This document shows, in pieces, positions 6,123 through 13,901 of a stretch of 13,979 nt of DNA. Made by a program: the position numbers and the translations under genes. Below the pieces are notes generated by a model. It ran no database searches. It was not told the DNA's origin and saw only the letters and a list, made by a program, of their open reading frames with translations. Origin of the DNA: CAZLPY01 sp964561525 (GTDB taxonomy: Bacteria > Patescibacteriota > UBA1384 > CAJBMM01); contig CAZLPY010000022.1 in assembly GCA_964561525.1 (NCBI GenBank), positions 1-13,979 on the forward strand, written 5' to 3'. Each line of letters begins with the position of its first letter. The first letter of the stretch is position 1.

Positions 6123-6134
6123 TGGTGGTAATGT

Positions 6135-7214
6135 TTGTCTATGTCAGATATTGATACCGTTCAACCAGCTCCAATTCGCAAAAAACACCATACCTGGGTG
6201 TTGTGGATTGTGCTGTTGCTCGGAGTGTGGGCGGCCATAGTTTACTTTGGGGATGTGCAAAAAATTGTTGCCACGTTGCTCCGCGGCGAATGGCGCTTGG
6301 TCAGCCTGGCGTTCGCTATTCAAATAGCTTCGTATTTGGTCTATGCGGCAGTATATCGCTCCGCATTTGCTACGGTCAATATTCCGAGCAATATCTGGCA
6401 CGTCGTCGTGGTCTATTTAGAATCTTTGCTGGTTTCAATTGTGGTGCCAGCTAGTAACATCTTATTCTTTATTTCATACGCCAAACGCTCCGACCAATCC
6501 ACAACCAAAGCTGCTGTGGCGCTTTTTTTTGTGCGCATCGCCGATATTATTGCATTTTGTTTGTTCTTTGCGGTCGGCATCGTTTACCTGTTGCTTAACG
6601 GTCAGTTGCAGTCGTTTGAGATTGTCGGAGCGGGTGCGCTGTTTGTGATCATGATTACACTGGTGTTGGTGATGATGGTATTTGCCTATCGGCCGTTGTG
6701 GTTGCGCTCGCTACTACGCTTCGCCACCGTTGTGGCGAACGGATTATTTGGCTGGATCAATGATAAGACGTTGTTTACCAAGGATTGGGCCGGTAAAGTG
6801 GCACACCAGTTTGGCGAGGGCGCACGCAACATTGTGGCAAACGCTACTGAATCCAAAAAAACGTTTGCGTGGGCTGCAGCCTCGCATCTGCTTGATTTGC
6901 TGACCATCTTCATTCTTTTCCTCAGTTTTCACTACATCATTTCACCCGGAGTGCTACTTTCGGGGTTTGTGATGGGGCTGCTATTTGTAATCATCCCCAT
7001 TACGCCGCAGGGCATCGGAACTGCTGAGGGGATTATGATCGTGACCTATCATCATTTGGGGGTACCAACCGAGATAGCGACGGTGGTCACCTTAGCGTTT
7101 CGTGGGTTATCTTTTTGGCTTCCGGCGGCTTTGGGATTCATTTTATTGCAACGCCGGACCCTGATGCATCATCTTGACAATTTAAACGTCCAGAATCAAA
7201 GTAGTAATGTATGA
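6135..7214 (+). CDS. UPF0104/LPG synthase transmembrane-domain (flippase-like) protein
   Basis: This integral membrane protein of 359 residues (or 357 from the ATG at 6141) has about eight hydrophobic segments: roughly 21-38, 54-75, 88-114, 127-154, 162-184, 246-269, 273-291 and 315-338. The family signature lies near the end, with PITPQGIGTAEGIM at 288-301 and AFRGLSFWLPAALGF at 321-335. This is the transmembrane domain also found in MprF lysylphosphatidylglycerol synthases. The soluble aminoacyl-transferase half of MprF is absent, so lysyl-lipid synthesis is not implied; the role is probably lipid or glycolipid translocation. GGTGG at 6124-6128 suits the TTG at 6135 (six bases) better than the ATG at 6141. 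The gene's stop overlaps the next start as ATGA. Confidence 0.87.
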   Translation: MSMSDIDTVQPAPIRKKHHTWVLWIVLLLGVWAAIVYFGDVQKIVATLLRGEWRLVSLAFAIQIASYLVYAAVYRSAFATVNIPSNIWHVVVVYLESLLVSIVVPASNILFFISYAKRSDQSTTKAAVALFFVRIADIIAFCLFFAVGIVYLLLNGQLQSFEIVGAGALFVIMITLVLVMMVFAYRPLWLRSLLRFATVVANGLFGWINDKTLFTKDWAGKVAHQFGEGARNIVANATESKKTFAWAAASHLLDLLTIFILFLSFHYIISPGVLLSGFVMGLLFVIIPITPQGIGTAEGIMIVTYHHLGVPTEIATVVTLAFRGLSFWLPAALGFILLQRRTLMHHLDNLNVQNQSSNV

Positions 7215-7639
7215 ACCTGTTTCACCTCATTATTTTGATTCTGCATATACTCGGAGCCGCACTGATCATCGGTACTGCGTTTTATTCAGTTGTGGCAGTG
7301 ATGAAGCCCAATTTTTCCAAAACCGAGCTCGGGATTATCTTGTTTTTAAATCGCTACACTGGGGCCCTAATTGGTACGCAGTTTGTAACCGGGGTGATAT
7401 TGATGGCAACCGATTGGGATGCCTTAAAATCGAATCCACTGCCGTGGGTCAAGCTCGGGCTTTTCTTAATCAATGGGGTTGTAGCTAAAGTTTTGATTGA
7501 AAGCAAAGTCAAAGAATTAACCAGCAAAGATAGCATTCAACAAGAGACTGTGGCCAAATTAAAAACCGGAGCCCTCATTTCACTCTTGATTTTTGTGACC
7601 ATTGCCATACTCGGCATTATTCTCGTCGAAACTACTTAA
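7211..7639 (+). CDS. Small four-helix membrane protein (CopD/DUF2269-like)
   Basis: This 142-residue integral membrane protein has hydrophobic segments at about 3-28, 38-66, 74-93 and 117-139, and a single charged stretch (KVKELTSKDSIQQETVAKLK) between helices 3 and 4. The opening HLIILILHILGAALIIGTAFYS resembles the histidine-containing first helix of small CopD/DUF2269-type membrane proteins, so that assignment is a family-level guess. Its ATG overlaps the TGA of the flippase-like gene by four bases (7211-7214), so the two are translationally coupled and may work in one complex. The stop lies eight bases from the convergent gene at 7648, with no hairpin terminator visible between them. Confidence 0.75.
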   Translation: MNLFHLIILILHILGAALIIGTAFYSVVAVMKPNFSKTELGIILFLNRYTGALIGTQFVTGVILMATDWDALKSNPLPWVKLGLFLINGVVAKVLIESKVKELTSKDSIQQETVAKLKTGALISLLIFVTIAILGIILVETT

Positions 7640-7647
7640 GGATAAGA

Positions 7648-8436
7648 TCAAAATCGCATAGATGCCGAAGTGTAAAAAGCTTTGAACGGAAAGTTCCAAG
7701 ATACAGATATATTGCCGCTATTTTGCAGCTTGAGTGACAATCCAACTGAGCGGAACCCACTTTCGGCGCTCACTGTGCCAAATAAATCAGCACACATATT
7801 ATACCCTCCGGATTCAAGAGAAATCACATTGGTAAAGCGAACGTTTGCTCCGACGTCACCCAAATTAAATTGCTGCCAGCTGGCAAGAGTTGGGGTGACG
7901 GTGATTTGATGGTCGCTCTGATCGAACGGATTAATAGCACTTCCCTTCTCACGTTTTGGTATTTTGTTGTAGTGAAATTTAAGTGAAAGCGCATCTCGAA
8001 AGCTTTTTGGGGGTAATGTCGCAACTGTAGAGAACAGAAGTTGCTGTATCATCGGGTCAGATAGACTGCCAGTATAAGCATCCCTAAATTTGGTCAGTGC
8101 CACTGCTTTTTCGGGGTCTGTTAAGGGCGCGGCATGTTTAATACCCTTGAGGTAGGTGTCGAGATCGGTCCAATTTGGACCGGTTGATGCCGCAGCTTGG
8201 TCGTGCAGTATTTTTTTCAAGTTATTCAGACTGGTTGTGTTTGCTACATTTACCTGGTCACTCGCAAAAATAGTTTTTACTTGATTATCATGTGATACAG
8301 GAAAAGCATCATCAGAGGTGCAGAAGGTTGAGGCATCAGCGCCATATTGTTGATAAACAACAGAAGCCCCGACACCCAAGGCTATTAATACTGCACCTGT
8401 AATAAATAATCGTTTTAAGTTAGGTGTTAATTTCAT
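7648..8436 (-). CDS. Exported, membrane-anchored protein of unknown family
   Basis: Starting at the ATG (8436-8434), this is a 262-residue protein; a TTG at 8448 would add four residues. The N-terminus has positive charges (KLTPNLKRL), one hydrophobic segment (FITGAVLIALGVGASVVY) and then an extracellular part. Features include two cysteines far apart (in STFCTSDD and YNMCADLFG), a helical stretch LNNLKKILHDQ, a middle region LTDPEKAVALTKFRDAY, and a C-terminal half of alternating hydrophobics that reads as beta structure (ITVTPTLASWQQFNLGDVGANVRF, SLKLQNSGNISVSWNF). I recognise no domain. It is divergently arranged with the caspase-like gene, whose signal anchor looks similar, suggesting shared control and possibly one surface system. 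Confidence 0.75.
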   Translation of the reverse strand: MKLTPNLKRLFITGAVLIALGVGASVVYQQYGADASTFCTSDDAFPVSHDNQVKTIFASDQVNVANTTSLNNLKKILHDQAAASTGPNWTDLDTYLKGIKHAAPLTDPEKAVALTKFRDAYTGSLSDPMIQQLLFSTVATLPPKSFRDALSLKFHYNKIPKREKGSAINPFDQSDHQITVTPTLASWQQFNLGDVGANVRFTNVISLESGGYNMCADLFGTVSAESGFRSVGLSLKLQNSGNISVSWNFPFKAFYTSASMRF

Positions 8437-8540
8437 AAGGATTCTCAATAATTTTCCACGATACGCTTTAAGTATTACACACCATAGTGTTGGCGTCTAT
8501 ATTGTGCAAGTACTACCCGAGTTTATTACAGGAGGGGGCC
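8437..8540. promoter_or_regulatory. Divergent promoter region for the two exported-protein genes
   Basis: This is the only DNA between the two divergent genes, so promoters for both must lie here or just inside. For the plus gene, TATATT (8498-8503) with TTACAC 17 bases upstream (8475-8480) is the best -10/-35 pair, followed by AGGAGG at 8530-8535. For the minus gene, TTGCAC (8509-8504) and TATGGT (8486-8481), again 17 bases apart, are a weaker pair. The two would overlap, allowing mutually exclusive transcription. Confidence 0.3.
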
Positions 8541-11087
8541 TTGTCTATTGCAGCCTTGTCGCGTAACGCGGTACTATGTAAGTGTGAGAACATTGCAATG
8601 CAATTAGACGGCCAAACAAATGCCCATAAACCGATTTCACGTCCGATGATGCAGCGAATTGTTTTAATTGGTGCTTTGGTGTTGATAATCGGGACTGGTG
8701 GGTTTGTAATCTACTGGCAACTCAAACCATCGGCCAATGGCCCCGGTGGTGGCGGTATTAGTAGCTGTAGCGGCAGTGGCTGCACGATAGGAGCCAGTCC
8801 TGAAACAAATTTACAAGGTATTTTCGGTCTAGCATGCCCACCTACGAGCTCGGCAACGTATTCTTGCAAAGGATTCGATACAAATCCTGGGATTAATACG
8901 AAACAATTGGTCTATACCTCAGTGGTTAATGACTCAATCAATTATATCGATGACACCTTTTTGAGCTGTCGCGATGCTTTCGAGTCAGAGCGCTTTGGGC
9001 TACCGCCATGGACCACTATTCCTCCTGGTGCGCTCGATGCTCCTTACGACAACGACAATGGCTTTACGCATTGCCACATTAGCAATTTTCAGCAAGATGC
9101 AAAAGGCAATTACAATTTTGATGAAACAATCTCGGCCAAAATTTCACCCGATCAGTTTTCGACCGTTTATAACACCAGTACAACTCAAGATAGTGCTACA
9201 GAGCAAAATAATCTTGGCGGCACAATCACTGTTCAAGCGAGCCCGTATCTTGAACTTACCAACAGTACTCATTTGTGGGATATGCCACCGCCGTGGACCA
9301 GTAAAACCAAACAGTGGGATTATACTGCTATTACCGGGACCTACAATGGCGATTTTTCGCGGCATTTGGATAAACAGGATGATTTAAGTAGCCAACTATT
9401 TAATTACACTGATTTAACGGTTGATAAAACGAAAAGTAGTTGGAAACAAACCCTGACGGGTGACGTCGATGCCAGCATAGGGCTGAGCTGGAGTGCTCCC
9501 GATGCCAAGGCTCTGCGTACCGATGGGAATGCTTTTCAGATGAATTTAACCAAGCTGGCTTTTTGCCCCACCAAATGTACCTTAACCTACAAAGAAATTC
9601 AAAACGTGGTGGCCGATAAAATCAGCCCAACTGATGCAGACTTTTATGTTGGGAAAATCACCTCATATGCCGAGCATAGCGAGACCTATTCTGGTACGGG
9701 CGTTGCAGACCCAAATAATTATACGGTAAATTGGAATACTGATTTAACAGTGCAAAAACATGATGTACGAAAGTGGACGCATAATCTTGGTTGTGCAGTT
9801 GATCCCACTAAACCGCAATACTGCAACATTGGCATGACGCTCCGGCCAGATTATTGCAATATTAGTACTAATTCGAACGGCGGCCCACCTCCTCCTATAG
9901 GAGGTGGTAACCCACCAATCCTTACCCAAAAAGGGTGCGGCTTCTTAGCGTGGACATGGACCGGTGATCAAACCAGTGACGCCACCATTAAGCCATTCCA
10001 AGATAACTATCAGGATGTTACTACGAATGTAACTAAATCAATCCACTACACAGATCAGGTAACTGGTGGTTGCTGGACAGGATCCTATGTAAAATGTACG
10101 CACAAACAAGACCGCACCGAGCAAGCAACTAAGCAACAAAAACGTACGGTGCGAGGCAAGAGCGATACTCTCGTAGTAACCGGTAACGGTGTAACAGTTA
10201 ACGATGAAACTGTTGCCGACCCGGCAGCTAATCCACAGGAATGCCGTACAACTGAGAAGGGAAACTACAATTACAATGGCCCGTTCAGTAACTATTCGGA
10301 CCCCGCGCCAATGAAAGTGGCTTCATTTGATTGGCAGCCACATCTTACCGTACCCCCTTCAGGACGATGTCATTATAAGGGAGGTACTGGATATTCACTG
10401 CTCCAGTTTATCTGGAACCCGACGAACGGCAGCCTCGTGCACAATCTTTATGGCTCATATTTAGGAGATATGAAAGTCCCAGGCTTGTTCTTCGCTTCGA
10501 GCGGCGATAATTTAACTACTATCGTCCGGTCTCCGAATTTTAAAGCTGTTCCAAAAACAATCGTATTGTGGACCTCGTGGGATCGCAATAACAGCGCGGA
10601 AGATGCTGATTTCGAATCGGAATATACTACTATTAAGCAAACCCTGGACGATCTGGTGAGCAAAGGAACGCAGGTCATTGAATACGATACTGCCTCAAAA
10701 AGTAAGATGCTAGCAGCTTTGCCGTCTGTTCCAAACGGTGCATGGTTAATTAATTTAGGGCACGGCTCGGTTGTAGGGCTAGCGGCAGGGGCGGACACCG
10801 TCCCATACTGGCAAATCACTAAATACTTGGATGAGCATAATGTTCGTCTTGATTTGTTTGCGGCTACGAGCTGCTTTGCCAGTCGCTTGACTATTGCCGA
10901 CCACGTACTTGCAGGAGTAGGGGTTGGGTATGAGTCGCCTTTCATGCACAGTTTTGGCCTGGTTACTTCCGCCTTAGTTGGCAATGGCGATGCGCAATTG
11001 CATGTTACTACAACAAATTTAGCTCAGTATTGGGAGAATCGGCTTGGGCTTACTCAAACCTGTAAAATCGGTCCGGGGTGGAAATAA
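8541..11087 (+). CDS. Large exported protein with C-terminal caspase-fold peptidase-like domain
   Basis: I start this 848-residue protein at the TTG at 8541, which has AGGAGG five bases upstream. GTG at 8487 and ATG at 8598 are alternatives, and numbering follows the TTG. A signal anchor at about 41-59 precedes a Gly/Ser/Cys-rich linker. Residues about 90-640 are a Trp-, Tyr- and Cys-containing, beta-type extracellular region with two similar modules (TDLTV-xK...W...L...VD at 290-310 and 400-421) separated from the rest by a Pro/Gly hinge at 447-459. The C-terminus (about 672-832) resembles clan CD cysteine peptidases (caspase, C25, CHAT): a strand KTIVLWTSW, a helix, WLINLGHG with H741, then LDLFAATSC with C778, 37 residues apart as in that clan. 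No family name is certain, and activity is inferred from this dyad. Confidence 0.78.
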   Translation: MSIAALSRNAVLCKCENIAMQLDGQTNAHKPISRPMMQRIVLIGALVLIIGTGGFVIYWQLKPSANGPGGGGISSCSGSGCTIGASPETNLQGIFGLACPPTSSATYSCKGFDTNPGINTKQLVYTSVVNDSINYIDDTFLSCRDAFESERFGLPPWTTIPPGALDAPYDNDNGFTHCHISNFQQDAKGNYNFDETISAKISPDQFSTVYNTSTTQDSATEQNNLGGTITVQASPYLELTNSTHLWDMPPPWTSKTKQWDYTAITGTYNGDFSRHLDKQDDLSSQLFNYTDLTVDKTKSSWKQTLTGDVDASIGLSWSAPDAKALRTDGNAFQMNLTKLAFCPTKCTLTYKEIQNVVADKISPTDADFYVGKITSYAEHSETYSGTGVADPNNYTVNWNTDLTVQKHDVRKWTHNLGCAVDPTKPQYCNIGMTLRPDYCNISTNSNGGPPPPIGGGNPPILTQKGCGFLAWTWTGDQTSDATIKPFQDNYQDVTTNVTKSIHYTDQVTGGCWTGSYVKCTHKQDRTEQATKQQKRTVRGKSDTLVVTGNGVTVNDETVADPAANPQECRTTEKGNYNYNGPFSNYSDPAPMKVASFDWQPHLTVPPSGRCHYKGGTGYSLLQFIWNPTNGSLVHNLYGSYLGDMKVPGLFFASSGDNLTTIVRSPNFKAVPKTIVLWTSWDRNNSAEDADFESEYTTIKQTLDDLVSKGTQVIEYDTASKSKMLAALPSVPNGAWLINLGHGSVVGLAAGADTVPYWQITKYLDEHNVRLDLFAATSCFASRLTIADHVLAGVGVGYESPFMHSFGLVTSALVGNGDAQLHVTTTNLAQYWENRLGLTQTCKIGPGWK

Positions 11088-11109
11088 GCTACCAAGATTA
11101 GCCGCGCCT

Positions 11110-12621
11110 CTACACAAATCCGGGGAAATAATCGGTTTTGATGTGTGAGCGTGGGATGTTGAGATTTTTCAGTAATGATTCAAACGCTTGTACCATGGCG
11201 TGTGGCCCAGAGAGATAAAACTGGCGATTTTGATAATCTGGGATGCTTGTTATCATCGCTTGATCGATCATACCTACATGCCCGGGCCAGCCGGCTGGGA
11301 TTTTGGTTGCGTCAGTGAGGGTGTAGATGGTGGTGAGGCCAACGGCCTTGCCTTGTTCAAAAACGTCAGCGTAGGCAATGTCTGCGGCGACGCTATTACT
11401 ATATAAAAGAACAATGTCTCTTTTTTGATTAGTGTCGATTAAGTATTTAACCATACTGCGGAATGGAGTTATGCCGATGCCGCCGGCGATAAAAACACAC
11501 TTTTGGTTTGCGTCTTTAGGCAAGGTAAAGCTGCCGGCCAGGCTGCTGGCCGAGATAGCTTGACCTGGTGTGAGGCTCTGTAATTGCTGTTTGAATTTGC
11601 TCGCCTGCGGGTAAAATTTAACCCCCATGCGCAGCTCTTTTTCGGTTGGTGATGAGGCAATGGTAAAGTAGCGACGATTGCCTCTTGAATCACCCTGCGG
11701 AGTGGCAAGCGTCCACTCCAGGTATTGTCCGGGCATAAACGTAAACGCAGTGGTTGGCTTAAATACAAAATCGATAATACCCGATCCCACCCGCTCTTGG
11801 CGTTGCAGAGTAAGCATTGCCCTAAACTTTGGACTAACAATCCACGAAAATACATTACCGGCCAGCAGTGCCAGTTCGGGTGTAGAATAGATTGACGCAA
11901 AATGTACTTGCGGCGCAAACAACGCCCCGATTAGTGCACCGTAGATTATTTGCAGGGTATGAGTTGGTGGTGTGGTAAGCGGCTCGGTTAGCATGATCCC
12001 AGCAAAAAAGAACAACGGGGAATAAAGCACAGTTTTGTCGAGTGCGCCAATGACACTGGTCCCTTTCATAACAGCAAAGATAGTTACTGAGATTACTGCT
12101 GCCATTGTGAAACTAGCAGCCATATCGAACCGCCGGATTTTCCGAATAATTAGCACAGTGCCAATGAGCACAATGGGGAGCATCGCGGTATTGCCGACCC
12201 ACCAACTAGCCGCTTGTCCAGTGGAGGCTGCTGTGATAGCCACGGCAATAGCCACCGGATTAAACAGGTGTTTGTGATTCCAGGCAATCATGTATTTTGA
12301 AGCCATAGCCAAGGTGGCGGCCATGGCCAAAAATGCATACGTAGCAATTGAGTGATCTGGGTTAATGATCAGGGTTAAAATAAGCGCTGTGATATATGCG
12401 GATTCGACGTTTGGAATTGCCCCGTATGTGCGAGCAAAAATAAGGTTTGCCAAAAGCGCTACTGCAATGGTAAACAGGCAAGAGGCGACGATTGATACGG
12501 CGCTATAGGGCAAAATGCCAAATAGGGAAAAAATAACTGCTACCACAATGAGCGTGATCAAATAGTACAACACCAGGCGGTACATGGTAATTTTATTTAG
12601 AAAGTCGTCAATGATTATCAT
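11110..12621 (-). CDS. RnfD/NqrB-like membrane domain fused to FAD/NAD(P) ferredoxin reductase
   Basis: This 503-residue fusion has two parts. Residues about 15-270 are a multi-helix membrane domain of the NqrB/RnfD type (HLFNPVAIAVAIT, ASWWVGNTAMLPIVL, MLTEPLTTPPTHTLQIIYG). Residues about 275-503 are a cytosolic ferredoxin-NADP reductase module with the FAD motif RRYFTIASSP at 316-325, the nucleotide motif GGIGITPF at 380-387, and YLSGPHAMV at 469-477. The usual CGP cysteine is serine (S471). No 2Fe-2S domain is present, and I see no SGAT flavinylation motif in the membrane part. The protein would pass electrons from NAD(P)H across the membrane to the flavoprotein encoded upstream. It starts three bases after the ApbE stop. 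Confidence 0.88.
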   Translation of the reverse strand: MIIIDDFLNKITMYRLVLYYLITLIVVAVIFSLFGILPYSAVSIVASCLFTIAVALLANLIFARTYGAIPNVESAYITALILTLIINPDHSIATYAFLAMAATLAMASKYMIAWNHKHLFNPVAIAVAITAASTGQAASWWVGNTAMLPIVLIGTVLIIRKIRRFDMAASFTMAAVISVTIFAVMKGTSVIGALDKTVLYSPLFFFAGIMLTEPLTTPPTHTLQIIYGALIGALFAPQVHFASIYSTPELALLAGNVFSWIVSPKFRAMLTLQRQERVGSGIIDFVFKPTTAFTFMPGQYLEWTLATPQGDSRGNRRYFTIASSPTEKELRMGVKFYPQASKFKQQLQSLTPGQAISASSLAGSFTLPKDANQKCVFIAGGIGITPFRSMVKYLIDTNQKRDIVLLYSNSVAADIAYADVFEQGKAVGLTTIYTLTDATKIPAGWPGHVGMIDQAMITSIPDYQNRQFYLSGPHAMVQAFESLLKNLNIPRSHIKTDYFPGFV

Positions 12622-12624
12622 ATG

Positions 12625-13365
12625 TTATTTCGCCACATAGTGTTCAAATTCGCGGGTCATGGTTGCAACACCATTTGCATCAATTTGGTATCCTTCAAAA
12701 CCGGGTAGCTGCTCTATAAAGTGTATGCCGTCTTTGCCCATGGCAAAAGCGGCGGTCGCAAACCGATCTGCGTCATAAATGTTTGGCCCAATCACGGTGA
12801 GGCTGACAATTTCGGTGACAGGAGCGCCGGTTTTTGGATTATAAATATGCTGTCCGCGCTCGTAGGTGCCAGATGTAGCAATCGCACCATTGTTGATAGC
12901 AATCACTTTTACAATCTCATGCTTATTAAATGGATTTCGAACGCCGACGCGCCACTTTTTACCTTCGCCGTTGTGACCACGGGCTGCAACATCGCCTCCG
13001 GCATCGATATAAAAATTATGCAGTTGACTGTGCTCGAGTAGCTGTGCCGCCTGATCAATCGCCCAGCCTTTGACGATGCCCGATGGGTCGCACGTAGGAA
13101 ACCGACCAATGTCAAAATAACCACTCGTCTCGCCTTTTGTCTGCCGAGCTAGCTCAAAGATTTTTTGTACATCCTTGCTCGCATTTGCGAGAGTTAATTC
13201 GCCTCGATTGAGCCGCGATATCTCGCTCTCAGGTTTGTAGGTACTAAAGGTGCGGTCAACGGCCCGAAAATAGTTAAAAATATCGGTCAAATGGTTTGGT
13301 GTAACGGTGTCGTCCACTACCTCGACCGTTATCGGCATGCCCATTATCAGCTTGGTTTGTTTCAT
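12625..13365 (-). CDS. apbE: FAD:protein FMN transferase (ApbE family)
   Basis: This enzyme transfers the FMN half of FAD to a threonine in its target protein, using magnesium. At 246 residues it is a short ApbE. Motifs are intact: MGMP at 8-11, TSGYFDIG at 80-87, YIDAGGDVAARG at 119-130, IATSGTYERGQHIYNPKTG at 162-180 and DADRFATAAFAMG at 198-210, the last carrying the acid/threonine metal site. There is no signal peptide or lipobox, so it should be cytosolic, unlike the exported lipoprotein ApbEs. It overlaps the FMN-binding gene by ATGA (13365-13362) and lies three bases before the membrane reductase gene. The upstream FMN-binding protein is the obvious substrate. Confidence 0.94.
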   Translation of the reverse strand: MKQTKLIMGMPITVEVVDDTVTPNHLTDIFNYFRAVDRTFSTYKPESEISRLNRGELTLANASKDVQKIFELARQTKGETSGYFDIGRFPTCDPSGIVKGWAIDQAAQLLEHSQLHNFYIDAGGDVAARGHNGEGKKWRVGVRNPFNKHEIVKVIAINNGAIATSGTYERGQHIYNPKTGAPVTEIVSLTVIGPNIYDADRFATAAFAMGKDGIHFIEQLPGFEGYQIDANGVATMTREFEHYVAK

Positions 13366-13901
13366 GCTCGAGCCTGTTGCAGCACATCGGTCAGTGCTTG
13401 GATAAAGGCTTCACTTGTAGCAGTGGCTCCAGAAACTACATCGACGTTGGCACTTTGAGCGGCGATGGTTTCGGATTTTAAGATCGGCGTAGCCACACTG
13501 TTAATGCGTACCGAATTGGCGCGGTCTTGGGGGTAATCTAAAAATGCTAGGTTGGTAATTTTGCCTTTAGCGACAGTCACTTTTATTTGCACATTCCCGT
13601 AAAAGGCATCCGTCGAAGGGCTGGTGTAGGTGCCATCTTTATAAGCAGTGTTGCTAGAAGATGGCGTAGTCGTTGTAGGTGGAGGTGAAGATGCTGCAGG
13701 GGAATCTTGTGAACTCGGTATTGATGATGATTGATCGCTCGAGCTACTAGTTGGCGTCTCGGTCACGGCGGGAGTGGACGCCGATGTGCCAACCTGCTCG
13801 GTTGGCGTTTTTGGTCGTAGCGCCACGGTATAGAATGCAAAAAGCACCAGTATAACGCCTGAAAGTAGGTATTTTTTGATTGTCATACCTCTATTATCCA
13901 T
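13362..13901 (-). CDS. Membrane-anchored FMN-binding domain protein, ApbE target
   Basis: This 179-residue electron carrier comprises a membrane segment at about 10-27, a long Ser/Thr/Pro-rich stalk (about 35-85) and an FMN-binding domain at 86-177. The domain opens with AYKDGTYTSP, continues GNVQIKVTVAKGKITNLAF, and carries the flavinylation motif DVVSGATATS, in which T160 should be the covalent FMN attachment site. The stalk would hold the flavin away from the outer membrane face. Translation may start at the ATG at 13901 or the in-frame one at 13886; neither has a well-spaced ribosome site (AGAGGT abuts the second). It is the first gene of the operon, followed by apbE and the RnfD-like fusion. 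Confidence 0.9.
   Translation of the reverse strand: MDNRGMTIKKYLLSGVILVLFAFYTVALRPKTPTEQVGTSASTPAVTETPTSSSSDQSSSIPSSQDSPAASSPPPTTTTPSSSNTAYKDGTYTSPSTDAFYGNVQIKVTVAKGKITNLAFLDYPQDRANSVRINSVATPILKSETIAAQSANVDVVSGATATSEAFIQALTDVLQQARA

Noticed and set aside
6101..6134. Partial rRNA gene or 515F primer artefact
   Set aside because: The match to the 530 loop ends after 14 exact bases, the flanks do not match 16S, and the 5' half of the primer is missing.
9885..9907. Inverted repeat CCACCTCC/GGAGGTGG around a CCTCCTATAGGAGG palindrome
   Set aside because: It encodes the Pro-rich then Gly-rich hinge (PPPPIGGG); complementary Pro and Gly codons explain the symmetry.
10448..10984. 178-residue minus-strand ORF inside the caspase-like gene
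   Set aside because: It is fully antisense to the most convincing domain of the plus-strand gene and has no recognisable motifs.
11469..11918. 149-residue minus-strand ORF within the RnfD-like fusion gene
   Set aside because: It is an out-of-frame shadow; the overlapping frame has clear FAD and NAD motifs.
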